Assembly: GCA_964583845.1 (NCBI GenBank)
Contig: CAZOXG010000027.1
Coordinates: 1-13,998 of the forward strand
Origin: JBAWVR01 sp964583845
Lineage (GTDB): Bacteria > Patescibacteriota > Minisyncoccia > Phycocordibacterales > GWA1-40-21
DNA: 13,998 bases
Direction: 5' to 3'
The position numbers and the translations under genes are program-made. Positions within the stretch are counted from its first letter, which is position 1, and each line of letters opens with the position of its first letter. Shown here one piece after another: positions 6,498-12,758 of the stretch. The notes under the pieces were generated by a model, which saw only the letters and a program-made list of their open reading frames with translations, did no database searches and was not told the DNA's origin.

Positions 6498-6526
6498 TTG
6501 CTTTTGTGTTGTTTTCTAACTATATT
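6498..6526 (+). promoter_or_regulatory. Promoter of the TrmH-like gene, leaderless
   Basis: TTGCTT (6498-6503), a 17-nt spacer and TATATT (6521-6526), with the ATG at 6533 only 6 nt further. It overlaps the in-frame GTG at 6506, which rules that GTG out as the usual start. Confidence 0.75.
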
Positions 6527-6532
6527 AAGCCT

Positions 6533-7021
6533 ATGAAAAAGGGAATTCCTAAAACTGAACTGATTGTGGTGGTGGATAATGTCCGCAGTGTTTTTAATGT
6601 GGGTTCATTTTTCCGTACTTCTGATGCTGTGGGTGTTAGTAAAATATATTTAGGAGGATGTACACCAACACCACTAGATCGTTTCAATCGACCAAGAAAA
6701 GATTTGGCAAAAACGGCTTTGGGAGCGGAACAGATTATTCCCTGGGAGTATGTTAAAGATATTAAAAAACTGCTCCTGAATTTAAAAAAAGAAGGTTATA
6801 AAATTTTAGCTTTAGAGCTATCTGAAAGGGCGGTTGATTATAAAAAAGCTAAATTGACCGCTAAGAATGTTTTAGTGGTCGGCAATGAGGTTGATGGTGT
6901 TGATAAAAATATTTTGAGTTTAGCTGATGAAATTATTCAAATACCGATGAAAGGGAAGAAAGAATCTTTGAATGTTGGGGTATCGTATGGTATAGCCGTC
7001 TATCGTTTATTGGACAAGTAA
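6533..7021 (+). CDS. TrmH/SpoU (SPOUT) family RNA methyltransferase
   Basis: A 162-residue S-adenosylmethionine-dependent enzyme that methylates RNA, typically a ribose 2'-OH of tRNA or rRNA. The three family motifs are visible: motif 1 NVRSVFNVGSFFRTSDA (16-32) with the conserved Asn and Arg; motif 2 VVGNEVDGV (115-123); and motif 3 IPMKGKKESLNVGVS (137-151). Motifs 2 and 3 form the trefoil knot that holds the cofactor. It lacks the N-terminal extension of larger relatives such as RlmB, so it is a minimal catalytic domain that probably works as a dimer. The target position cannot be told. The start is the ATG 6 nt after the -10 box. It ends in a hairpin that overlaps its stop codon. Confidence 0.92.
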   Translation: MKKGIPKTELIVVVDNVRSVFNVGSFFRTSDAVGVSKIYLGGCTPTPLDRFNRPRKDLAKTALGAEQIIPWEYVKDIKKLLLNLKKEGYKILALELSERAVDYKKAKLTAKNVLVVGNEVDGVDKNILSLADEIIQIPMKGKKESLNVGVSYGIAVYRLLDK

Positions 7022-7041
7022 AAACCGCTTCAAGCGGTTTT
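7021..7041. terminator. Bidirectional terminator after the TrmH-like gene
   Basis: AAAACCGCT (7021-7029) pairs with AGCGGTTTT (7033-7041) around TCA, overlapping the last base of the stop codon. The converging small-protein gene ends 4 nt further on, so it can use the same hairpin. Confidence 0.8.
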
Positions 7042-7044
7042 AAT

Positions 7045-7296
7045 TTAATATTGAGTGTTGGCAGTGTGAACAATGTTCCCGTAGCTGTCGTAGATTTTTG
7101 TGGTAATGACCTGTTTTTTTATTGGTTGAGCAGTGTAACTACTATAGGCTGACGCTGTTTGGGTCGAGGTATTATAGCTAGGTGTAGTACTGGCGGAAAC
7201 GGTTGGACCAAAAAGTCTAGCCAAAAAAAACATTGAGACCACCGCTATAAGAATCCATTTTAAATCTTCATCCATATATTTTGGGGCTAGGCCCAC
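7045..7296 (-). CDS. Small membrane-anchored protein, unknown function
   Basis: An 83-residue protein (GTG start at 7296) with one hydrophobic segment (about residues 13-29, WILIAVVSMFFLARLF) and then a Ser/Thr/Tyr-rich, low-complexity exposed region ending in a short YDSYGNIVHTANTQY segment. This is the layout of a single-pass cell-surface anchor, but I do not recognise the family. The GTG lies 7 nt after a TATACT box, matching the leaderless pattern of its neighbours. An ATG at 7275 (MDEDLKW) is an alternative start giving 76 residues and the same membrane segment. It converges on the TrmH-like gene. Confidence 0.6.
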   Translation of the reverse strand: MGLAPKYMDEDLKWILIAVVSMFFLARLFGPTVSASTTPSYNTSTQTASAYSSYTAQPIKKQVITTKIYDSYGNIVHTANTQY

Positions 7297-7303
7297 AATC
7301 GGT

Positions 7304-7309
7304 AGTATA
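7304..7309 (-). promoter_or_regulatory. -10 box of the small anchored-protein gene
   Basis: TATACT on the minus strand (7309-7304), 7 nt before the GTG at 7296. This spacing favours the GTG over the internal ATG. Confidence 0.5.
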
Positions 7310-7416
7310 TAACAAAATATATTTTTGTTAATTTGACTAAAGTGTTTTTATTTATCTGAATTAAAATAGTCAAAAGGAGGTTTTGAGGTTTTGTATTTTT
7401 CCGTATGTCTATACTA

Positions 7417-8277
7417 TTATATTTGGCATCTTTCACAATAATGCGTCCCTCTACCGACATGTTTCATTTTTACTAGAGTGCCACCGCAAACCTTGCAAGG
7501 GTCGCCAGAACGACCGTAAACATAGAGATGGGGAACAAAGCCACCTTGGGAACCATCACTGCGACGATAGTTTCGTGAGGAGGTACCTTTGTGTTTGATA
7601 GATAGTTTTAAAACAGCCACAATTTGTTCTTGGAGTAGAGTAATGTCTTTGTTATTTAAAGTACCTACTTGGCGATCAGGTCGGAGACGGGCAAGAAAGC
7701 AGGCTTCGTCGGCATAAATATTTCCAATACCGGCAATCAAAGTTTGATCAAGAAGTATTTTTTTAATTGTTGATTTTGGATGTTGTTTGAAAATCTCTAT
7801 TAAGAATTTTGAGGTGAAATTTTTGGACAAAGGTTCTGGACCGTAGTGCTCGGTCGCTTTATCTAGTTCATTTTTATTTAATAGTCGAGACCAACCGAAT
7901 TTGCGGAGATCGTTAAAGTATAAATGACTATTATCATCCAGAGTGAAAATAATTCTGCTGTGTTTTCCGGGTGTTTGAACGTCGTTGGTTGGGTGTCCGC
8001 CTGAAATCATTTCACCTGATTTTGGAACGAAGATTAGTTGCCCTGTCATTTTTAAATGAAAAGTCAGAAATTTATTATTATTTAAATTTAAAATCAACAT
8101 CTTGGCGCGACGGTCAGCACCTTCGATTTTTACACCAATTAGATTCTTTTTATAGGCGATAGGGGATAAAGGTAAAACCGCCTTGGCCCACAAGACCTCA
8201 ACATTTTTTATGATTCGTCCGGCCAATGATTTGTCTAGCTCACGACGCAAGGTTTCAACTTCGGGTAATTCGGGCAT
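7417..8277 (-). CDS. mutM: Formamidopyrimidine-DNA glycosylase (Fpg)
   Basis: Base-excision repair enzyme that removes 8-oxoguanine and formamidopyrimidines and nicks the abasic site. The 286-residue protein begins MPELPEVETLRREL, with catalytic Pro2 (after Met removal) and Glu3. RRAKMLIL and HLKMTGQL carry the conserved Lys and Met around the lesion pocket. The helix-two-turn-helix segment includes LLDQTLIAGIGNIYADEACF. The C-terminal zinc finger has Cys261, Cys264, Cys281 and Cys284. The length is only slightly above the usual 270. The ATG at 8277 lies 6 nt after a TAGTAT box. An MTH1-like Nudix enzyme elsewhere in the window would complement it by cleaning 8-oxo-dGTP from the pool. Confidence 0.97.
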   Translation of the reverse strand: MPELPEVETLRRELDKSLAGRIIKNVEVLWAKAVLPLSPIAYKKNLIGVKIEGADRRAKMLILNLNNNKFLTFHLKMTGQLIFVPKSGEMISGGHPTNDVQTPGKHSRIIFTLDDNSHLYFNDLRKFGWSRLLNKNELDKATEHYGPEPLSKNFTSKFLIEIFKQHPKSTIKKILLDQTLIAGIGNIYADEACFLARLRPDRQVGTLNNKDITLLQEQIVAVLKLSIKHKGTSSRNYRRSDGSQGGFVPHLYVYGRSGDPCKVCGGTLVKMKHVGRGTHYCERCQI

Positions 8278-8283
8278 ATTTTT

Positions 8284-8289
8284 ATACTA
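8284..8289 (-). promoter_or_regulatory. -10 box of mutM, leaderless
   Basis: TAGTAT on the minus strand (8289-8284), 6 nt before the ATG at 8277. A shifted reading, TATAAA (8286-8281), leaves only 3 nt. Confidence 0.5.
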
Positions 8290-8336
8290 GTCTTTTTTAA
8301 TAAAAAGTAAAATTAATGTTAGCTTTTCTCCTGAAT

Positions 8337-8418
8337 TGTCATTCCCGCGCAGGCGGGAATCCAGGAATCAAAATAAGTCTTAATTCCAGGATGGATTCCC
8401 GCCTGCGCGGGAATGACA
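8337..8418. repeat. Inverted repeat with ATTCCC-N8-GGGAAT units (REP/dRS3-like)
   Basis: A 27-bp arm (8337-8363) is perfectly complementary to 8392-8418. Each arm holds a smaller dyad, ATTCCCGCGCAGGCGGGAAT (8341-8360), fitting the ATTCCC-N8-GGGAAT pattern known as dRS3 in Neisseria and seen as dispersed repeats in other bacteria. GGAAT (8364-8368) and ATTCC (8383-8387) extend the stem past a short bulge, leaving a 14-nt loop. G+C is far above the surrounding sequence. It lies between divergent mutM and a membrane-protein gene, a typical place for dispersed palindromic repeats. Confidence 0.85.
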
Positions 8419-8496
8419 GAGGAGGGGAGTTAAGTGATTGCCAAAATTTTATGAGGGGGTAAAATTGTGGGTATTAGAAAGTAATTAATATTGTTT

Positions 8497-9009
8497 ATGT
8501 TTAGAAGAATTTTTGGAGGAATATTTTGTCTTGCTTCATTGTTTGTATTCGGTTTGTCTATTGTTTTGTTTGAATCTGAGCTTGATTTTAATATTCCTAG
8601 TTATTTAGCTTGGGATTTAAATTCTTTTATAGGATCAATTATTTTATATATATTTAGTTGGGATACTTTAATGTTGTTATTAAAATTGAGTCCAATTTTG
8701 ATAAGTTTTTTGCTCGTTTTTCTAGTCGGAGTTTATTACTTAAGAGCTAAAAATTTATTTGGAATAGGAAATGTTGCATTTCGTTTTCATGTTAGTTCAT
8801 TGCCAGTGTTGATTATTGCTTTTGTACCAGGTTTATTAGATTTTTTTGGTGTTATAGATATTCCTGGCGGTGATCCAGGGTTAGGATATTTATTTTTTTC
8901 TATGATTTTTATTTTGTTGGCGTTTATTATCTTTATTATAGGGGACATTATATTAGCTATAGGTTTATTTAAAAACAGAAAAAACAATAATAAAAACGCT
9001 GGCTTTTAG
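8497..9009 (+). CDS. Integral membrane protein, unknown function
   Basis: A 170-residue very hydrophobic protein with four or five likely transmembrane segments (about residues 5-25, 42-55, 60-80, 98-118 and 130-158) and a basic, Asn/Lys-rich C-terminus. I do not recognise the family and see no catalytic motif. I chose the ATG at 8497 over the TTG two codons earlier because a TAATAT box (8486-8491) lies 5 nt before it, in keeping with the local leaderless style. It is strongly AT-rich. Its stop codon sits inside the terminator hairpin, and its 3' end overlaps that of the converging Mur ligase gene by 4 nt. Confidence 0.75.
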   Translation: MFRRIFGGIFCLASLFVFGLSIVLFESELDFNIPSYLAWDLNSFIGSIILYIFSWDTLMLLLKLSPILISFLLVFLVGVYYLRAKNLFGIGNVAFRFHVSSLPVLIIAFVPGLLDFFGVIDIPGGDPGLGYLFFSMIFILLAFIIFIIGDIILAIGLFKNRKNNNKNAGF

Positions 9010-9020
9010 CCAGCGTTTTT
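8992..9020. terminator. Shared bidirectional terminator inside two overlapping gene ends
   Basis: AAAAACGCTGGCT (8992-9004) pairs perfectly with AGCCAGCGTTTTT (9008-9020) around TTT. Both converging genes end within it: the plus-strand stop is at 9007-9009 and the minus-strand stop at 9008-9006. Confidence 0.9.
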
Positions 9021-10283
9021 ATTTATTATTTTTTGTAGCTCCTCTCTGGCAACCTGCGCGTCATTCCACGGAATCTTAGTGTAATTTTTCGTTATTATAT
9101 ACGGATCAGTGCCTTTGCCGGTTATGAGCACAGCGTCGCCCTCTTGGGCCAAACTGAAGGCACGGGCAATGGCTTCACGACGATCCATAATGATTTCACA
9201 AGCGGTTTCGGTGATTTCTTTTTTCATGTCCTCGACGATTTCACACGGGTCATCATCATAAGGGTCTTCATTGGTGAGGATTATATTTGAGCAATATTTT
9301 TCAGCAATATTGGCCATTTCTTCACGTTTCCATTTATCACGACCGCCACCAGTGTTGCCAAGAACACCGATAATGCGAGAAGTTTGAAAGACCTCGTAAA
9401 GTTTTTGTAGGGAGTCTGGCGTGTGAGCATAGTCAATAATAACCGTAAAGTTTTGTCCCTCATCAATCTTTTCTACTCGTCCACGAATACCAGAGAATTT
9501 TTCGACGGCTCGTTTAATTATTTCATCAGTGACTCCCTGACTCTCAGCAAAAGTCGCGGCGGCTAAGATATTTGACAGGTTAAAAATTCCGGAAAGATAA
9601 GAAGTGATGACTTGGTTATGCCAAGTAAAATTTAAACCTTCTTTGGCAATATTATATGGTTCAACATCTTTGAGAGAGTAGGTGAGTTTTTTATCAACTG
9701 GATAGTCTAGGAATTTTTGCCCCTCCTTATCATCGGCGTTGGAAACAATTACACGATTAGGCTTTTTAGATTTACCTACAGCTTCAGCCACTGAGAGTTT
9801 AGCCTTAACATAATTTTCGTATGAACCATGGGACTCTACATGTTCAGGCGCGAGATTAGTAAAAACTAGAGCATCAAAAGAAATATATTTATGACGGTAT
9901 TGGGCGGCAGCTTGGGAGGTAACTTCTAAAATCGCATAATCACATTTATGGCGAACCGCATTTTTTAAAAATCTTTGGGTAAAAAGACGTCCTGGCATCG
10001 TCATTTTATAAATATTATTTTCAGAGTATTCGCCAACCTTAAAACGAATGGTTCCCGCTAGGGCAGTACGGTAGCCAGCTTCTTCCAGGATGGCACTGAT
10101 AATTTCCACGGTTGAAGTTTTGCCTTTGGTACCAGTAACAGCAATGACTTTAAGTTTTTTAGAAGGGAAGCCATAGACCACAGCGGCCAACAAGGCTAGA
10201 AAGTAATGGTAAAATGGACGCCAAAAACTTAGAAAAGCCGCTGGTAGTACTTTTTTTATTTGATATAAGATTTTATCAGCCAT
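9006..10283 (-). CDS. Mur ligase, MurE-like (UDP-MurNAc-tripeptide synthetase type), lacking the N-terminal domain
   Basis: A 425-residue ATP-dependent amide ligase of peptidoglycan precursor synthesis. Motifs: P-loop VTGTKGKTST (49-58), EVTSQAAAQYRH in place of the EVSSH motif, FTNLAPEH, GIRGRVEKI, DYAHTPDSL, GNTGGGRDKWKR, NEDPYDDDP and GKGTDPY. The order fits MurE best. E. coli MurE has about 495 residues; here the N-terminal UDP-substrate domain is missing and replaced by about 44 residues with a hydrophobic stretch (LALLAAVVYGF, 29-39). The amino-acid selection motif (DNPR for diaminopimelate enzymes) reads EDPY, so the third amino acid cannot be predicted. The gene starts 8 nt after ruvA and is probably co-transcribed; no Shine-Dalgarno sequence is visible. 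A related UDP-sugar tripeptide ligase is possible. Confidence 0.85.
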   Translation of the reverse strand: MADKILYQIKKVLPAAFLSFWRPFYHYFLALLAAVVYGFPSKKLKVIAVTGTKGKTSTVEIISAILEEAGYRTALAGTIRFKVGEYSENNIYKMTMPGRLFTQRFLKNAVRHKCDYAILEVTSQAAAQYRHKYISFDALVFTNLAPEHVESHGSYENYVKAKLSVAEAVGKSKKPNRVIVSNADDKEGQKFLDYPVDKKLTYSLKDVEPYNIAKEGLNFTWHNQVITSYLSGIFNLSNILAAATFAESQGVTDEIIKRAVEKFSGIRGRVEKIDEGQNFTVIIDYAHTPDSLQKLYEVFQTSRIIGVLGNTGGGRDKWKREEMANIAEKYCSNIILTNEDPYDDDPCEIVEDMKKEITETACEIIMDRREAIARAFSLAQEGDAVLITGKGTDPYIITKNYTKIPWNDAQVAREELQKIINKNAG

Positions 10284-10291
10284 ATTATTTT

Positions 10292-10867
10292 TTATTTACC
10301 TAAAATTTTTAAGGCGTGGCGAATACGTTCTTTGGTTTCTGTGATGTTGGCCGGTATTTGTTTGAGGGCTTCACGAGCATCGTTGTGGTCGTAACCAATC
10401 GCTTTGAGAGCTTCCAGTACTTCGATTTCACTCTTGAGACTGCCAGTGTTCTCATAATTTACATTTATGATTTTATCTTTCAGTTCCAAGACAATTTTTT
10501 CAGCCAGTTTTTTGCCGATACCAGAAACTTTGGTTAGATGACTAGTGTCACCTTCGGCCACGGCTCGTTGGATAACACTGACAGGACTGACGTTCATAAT
10601 GCCTAGGGCACTTTTTGGACCGATGCCGGAGATAGAAATCAACAACTCAAAGAAATCTAAATCAGCTTTTTCTCTAAAGCCATATAGATCGTTGGCGTCC
10701 TCTCGAATAACTTCATGAAGCCAGAGTTCAATTTCTTTATTTGAATTTTTACTTGAGGAAAGACAGAGTTCGGTTGTGCCGAAAATTTTGTAACCAAGAC
10801 CGCCAGTTTCTACTACTAGATAGCGATCATTGTTCCAGATTACTTTGCCATGAATGTGAGTTATCAT
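10292..10867 (-). CDS. ruvA: Holliday junction branch migration protein RuvA
   Basis: Binds four-way DNA junctions as a tetramer and loads the RuvB motor in recombinational repair. The 191-residue protein (E. coli about 203) has the N-terminal OB fold (MITHIHGKVIWNNDRYLVVETGGLGYKI), two helix-hairpin-helix motifs (ISGIGPKSALGIM and VSGIGKKLAEKIV) and the small C-terminal RuvB-binding domain (EALKAIGYDHNDAREALK). It has its own -10 box 6 nt before the ATG and is followed after 8 nt by the Mur ligase gene. ruvB and ruvC are not adjacent here. It is divergent from rpsT. Confidence 0.96.
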   Translation of the reverse strand: MITHIHGKVIWNNDRYLVVETGGLGYKIFGTTELCLSSSKNSNKEIELWLHEVIREDANDLYGFREKADLDFFELLISISGIGPKSALGIMNVSPVSVIQRAVAEGDTSHLTKVSGIGKKLAEKIVLELKDKIINVNYENTGSLKSEIEVLEALKAIGYDHNDAREALKQIPANITETKERIRHALKILGK

Positions 10868-10873
10868 ATAAAT

Positions 10874-10879
10874 ATTATA
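10874..10879 (-). promoter_or_regulatory. -10 box of ruvA, leaderless
   Basis: TATAAT on the minus strand (10879-10874), 6 nt before the ATG at 10867. No good -35 is seen at 17 bp. Confidence 0.65.
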
Positions 10880-10946
10880 CTTTAATGTTAGTTAATCCGC
10901 TATTAAAAAGTTTGGACATCAGAAGATGGGGAATTTAGCCAAAACC

Positions 10947-11032
10947 TTGTAATTTCCATACTTTGTGTTAGTATAACTGAACTATCAAGAAAACAATCGT
11001 GTCTCGATTATTTTAAGATTAATAAAAAATAA
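10947..11032 (+). promoter_or_regulatory. rpsT promoter and leader with a small hairpin
   Basis: TTGTAA (10947-10952) and TATAAC (10972-10977) with a 19-nt spacer give a plausible promoter and a leader of about 50 nt, unlike the leaderless neighbours. AATCG and CGATT around TGTCT (about 10996-11010) form a short hairpin. S20 represses its own translation in E. coli, so a leader would leave room for such control, but nothing here proves it. No clear Shine-Dalgarno sequence is present. Confidence 0.4.
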
Positions 11033-11296
11033 ATGCCAATAATTCAATCAGCCAAAAAAGCTCTAAGAAATTCAAAGCACAAGAAGGTTTTCAATCTTCG
11101 CCGCAAGAATATCGTTAGTAAGGAAATAAAAGAATTGCGCGCTTTGGTTTCTGTCAAAAAAATGAAAGAAGCTCAAGCCCTTTTACCAAAAGCTTACAAA
11201 GCCTTGGACAAAGCCGCTAAAATCGATTTGATCAAGAAGAATACTGCTTCTCGTTTGAAATCCAGATTATCGGCTTTGATTGTCAAGAATAAATAA
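11033..11296 (+). CDS. rpsT: 30S ribosomal protein S20
   Basis: An 87-residue, very basic, all-helical protein that binds 16S rRNA early in small-subunit assembly. The N-terminal MPIIQSAKKALRNSKHKKVFN segment and the C-terminal IKKNTASRLKSRLSALI match the family, as does the length (E. coli 87). It is a single-gene unit with its own promoter and an intrinsic terminator shortly after the stop, divergent from ruvA. Confidence 0.95.
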   Translation: MPIIQSAKKALRNSKHKKVFNLRRKNIVSKEIKELRALVSVKKMKEAQALLPKAYKALDKAAKIDLIKKNTASRLKSRLSALIVKNK

Positions 11297-11309
11297 TTTC
11301 ATTATTTAG

Positions 11310-11333
11310 AAAACCACCCGAGAGGGTGGTTTT
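11310..11333. terminator. Bidirectional terminator between rpsT and the Nudix gene
   Basis: AAAACCACCC (11310-11319) pairs with GGGTGGTTTT (11324-11333) around GAGA. The Nudix gene stop codon (11335-11333) touches the right arm, so both converging genes use it. Confidence 0.85.
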
Positions 11334-11800
11334 TAGTTGAAGATGGTTGGTTCGAAGATAAAACTTTTTACGATTGAACCGTCAGTATTGAAATTGATGT
11401 CAACTTTGATTTTTTCACCATCCAGAACGAGTGGAATCCATTTTTTATCGGCGGCCCACATTTTATCGAAGGGTAGAGCGGAGACAGGGAACCAGCAAGG
11501 TTTCATTTCTTCAGTTTCCACCGGTTCACCTAGCCAGGAGTTCGTTATGTAAACATGACATTCAAAAACATGATTGCCTTCAAAAAAGAAATTGATCAAA
11601 GCCACCTTTTGGAGTTTATTTTCGGTGGTGGTAAGGCCAGATTCTTCCCGTAGTTCTCGAATAGCTGCTGTAGCGGGTTCCTCATCTGCTTCCAATTTGC
11701 CACCAAAACCATTCCATTTACCAGCGCCAAAACCAATCTTTTTCATTGCGAGAAGAACTTGATTATCCTTAAGACAGAAACAAAGAGTTGATTTTTTCAT
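11333..11800 (-). CDS. Nudix hydrolase, MTH1-like (probable 8-oxo-dGTP diphosphatase)
   Basis: A 155-residue Nudix hydrolase. The Nudix box is complete at residues 34-56 (G, five residues, E40, seven residues, REL-x-EE-x-G-L). The flanking MKKIGFGAGKWNGFGGK (19-35) and the later WLGEP-ETEEMKP-WF closely resemble MTH1-type enzymes, which hydrolyse oxidised purine nucleoside triphosphates so they are not built into DNA. The specificity is inferred from this similarity. I chose the ATG at 11800 because AAAGGA (11813-11808 on the minus strand) lies 7 nt upstream; an ATG at 11860 would add 20 residues unlike the family. It is one of the few genes here with a Shine-Dalgarno sequence. It complements MutM in handling 8-oxoguanine. 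Confidence 0.9.
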   Translation of the reverse strand: MKKSTLCFCLKDNQVLLAMKKIGFGAGKWNGFGGKLEADEEPATAAIRELREESGLTTTENKLQKVALINFFFEGNHVFECHVYITNSWLGEPVETEEMKPCWFPVSALPFDKMWAADKKWIPLVLDGEKIKVDINFNTDGSIVKSFIFEPTIFN

Positions 11801-11874
11801 AGGTTTGTCCTTTCGGGTTTTATTAAATGGTAATGCTTCGAGATTAGAAAGTAAAGACAAAATTTAATTATCGG

Positions 11875-11880
11875 TATAAT
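11875..11880 (+). promoter_or_regulatory. -10 box of the 184-residue membrane protein gene
   Basis: TATAAT, 8 nt before the ATG at 11889, again leaving almost no leader. Confidence 0.6.
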
Positions 11881-11888
11881 ATAAACGT

Positions 11889-12443
11889 ATGAATTACATA
11901 TTTAATACAGGCCTGATTGGATCACTTATACTGATCCTGGGCGCTGCCTGGCCAGAACCCCAAAAAGTTATTCGCCCAATTATATCTTATAAGAATTGGT
12001 TATTGGCGATTGGTGGAGTTGTGATGTTTATTTATGCCATTTTAAATTATGTGCATGGAGGACCGATATTTTTTGTTATTTTACAGATTCTCGTGTTGAT
12101 CTCTAGTTTGTTGATGATGTTTAATTCTTCCGATAAAACGGATTCTATTGTTTTGGGGGTGAGTGCTCTCGGTTTGGTTGTTTGGTCCGTACTGTTATTT
12201 AATGGATATAATACAATTATCTTTATCCTAGGTTTAGCTGGAATAGGTCTTGGTTATGCTTTTGAAATGAAGAGTTTACGAAGAGTTTTGGCTATAACGC
12301 TCGGTAGTGCTTTAATTGCACTGTTTAGTTATTTAGAGGCAAATTGGATTTTCTTTTGGTTGAATTTATTCTTTACGATTATTTCTGTATGGTATGTTGG
12401 GAAGATGGTAGGGGAGATGGGAAATAAAAAGGTGTTAAAATAA
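11889..12443 (+). CDS. Polytopic membrane protein, unknown function
   Basis: A 184-residue protein with six or more hydrophobic segments (about residues 5-21, 36-54, 59-76, 86-105, 109-124, 131-146 and 150-170), short loops and a basic C-terminus. I do not recognise the family and see no conserved polar or catalytic motif beyond WPEPQ after the first segment. Its ATG follows a TATAAT box by 8 nt. It is divergent from the Nudix gene, and no clear terminator follows before the structured region at 12550. Confidence 0.75.
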   Translation: MNYIFNTGLIGSLILILGAAWPEPQKVIRPIISYKNWLLAIGGVVMFIYAILNYVHGGPIFFVILQILVLISSLLMMFNSSDKTDSIVLGVSALGLVVWSVLLFNGYNTIIFILGLAGIGLGYAFEMKSLRRVLAITLGSALIALFSYLEANWIFFWLNLFFTIISVWYVGKMVGEMGNKKVLK

Positions 12444-12549
12444 TTTGTTCAGATAAGACGGAGTGTGTATTTCTCGCCCCATATTTTATTGTCGGCCACA
12501 ACTTTTACCTTTCGTGAACTCAAGGCAAAGTCGCGACTGTTTTTATAAT

Positions 12550-12745
12550 CCCCGCTAAGACGGCTTCGCCTATCTTCCCAACGGCCGGTTCGCCGTCTCT
12601 TACTCGGCCTGGGACTCGGTCTCGAATTTCTGACTTCTGTCAGAAATATACTCGACCGTTCGATTCTTAGACGCAAGCAAAACACTTTGCTTGCTCGGGG
12701 GGACAAAAACAAGAAAACCAAACTAAATTAGTTTGGTTTTCTTGT
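12550..12745 (+). ncRNA. Candidate structured small RNA of unknown family
   Basis: TATAAT (12544-12549) is followed at once by CCCCG (12550-12554) and CTAAGA (12555-12560). These can pair with CGGGG (12696-12700) and TCTTAG (12665-12670), closing a domain of about 150 nt. Inside are AGACGGC/GCCGTCT (12558-12564 with 12592-12598, overlapping the closing stem), CGGTC/GACCG (12617-12621 with 12654-12658) enclosing the 9-bp hairpin ATTTCTGAC/GTCAGAAAT (12626-12634, 12639-12647), and a 9-bp hairpin GCAAGCAAA/TTTGCTTGC (12673-12681, 12686-12694). The palindrome at 12696-12758 ends in a T-rich run and could terminate it. Some stems compete, and I cannot match it to tmRNA, RNase P, 6S or SRP RNA. The preceding 12444-12543 holds nothing I can name. 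Confidence 0.4.
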
Positions 12746-12758
12746 TTTTGTCCCCCCG
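12696..12758. repeat. 63-bp perfect palindrome, shared terminator of tRNA-Arg and the converging RNA
   Basis: 31-bp arms (12696-12726 and 12728-12758) match perfectly around one central base. The centre (ACCAAACTAA with TTAGTTTGGT) plus the T-rich flank works as an intrinsic terminator in either direction. The outer seven bases of the right arm are the 3' acceptor strand of tRNA-Arg. Beyond the palindrome 13 more bases match in inverted orientation: GTTCGATTCTTAG at 12658-12670 and its complement at 12759-12771. On the left a 25-nt hairpin-bearing insert (12671-12695) separates them. Confidence 0.85.

Noticed and set aside
7383..7598. A plus-strand open frame after AGGAGG near 7375-7380
   Set aside because: The TTG is only 2 nt from the AGGAGG and the frame lies mostly over the zinc-finger end of mutM; it looks like a shadow.
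12444..12700. tmRNA, RNase P RNA or SRP RNA
   Set aside because: I looked on both strands for a tag reading frame with tRNA-like ends, for the conserved RNase P core and for the SRP tetraloop region, and found none that fit.
12658..12702. A second tRNA on the plus strand ending in CGGGGGG
   Set aside because: The T-loop copy lacks the matching 5' half of the T stem, and there is no anticodon arm; it is an inverted fragment.
12449..12721. A 90-residue open frame on the minus strand between the 184-residue protein gene and tRNA-Arg
   Set aside because: It starts at the centre of the palindrome, runs through every hairpin of the candidate RNA, is extremely rich in Arg, Ser and Lys, and has no promoter or ribosome binding site. 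The RNA structure explains the sequence better, though conservation data could reverse this.
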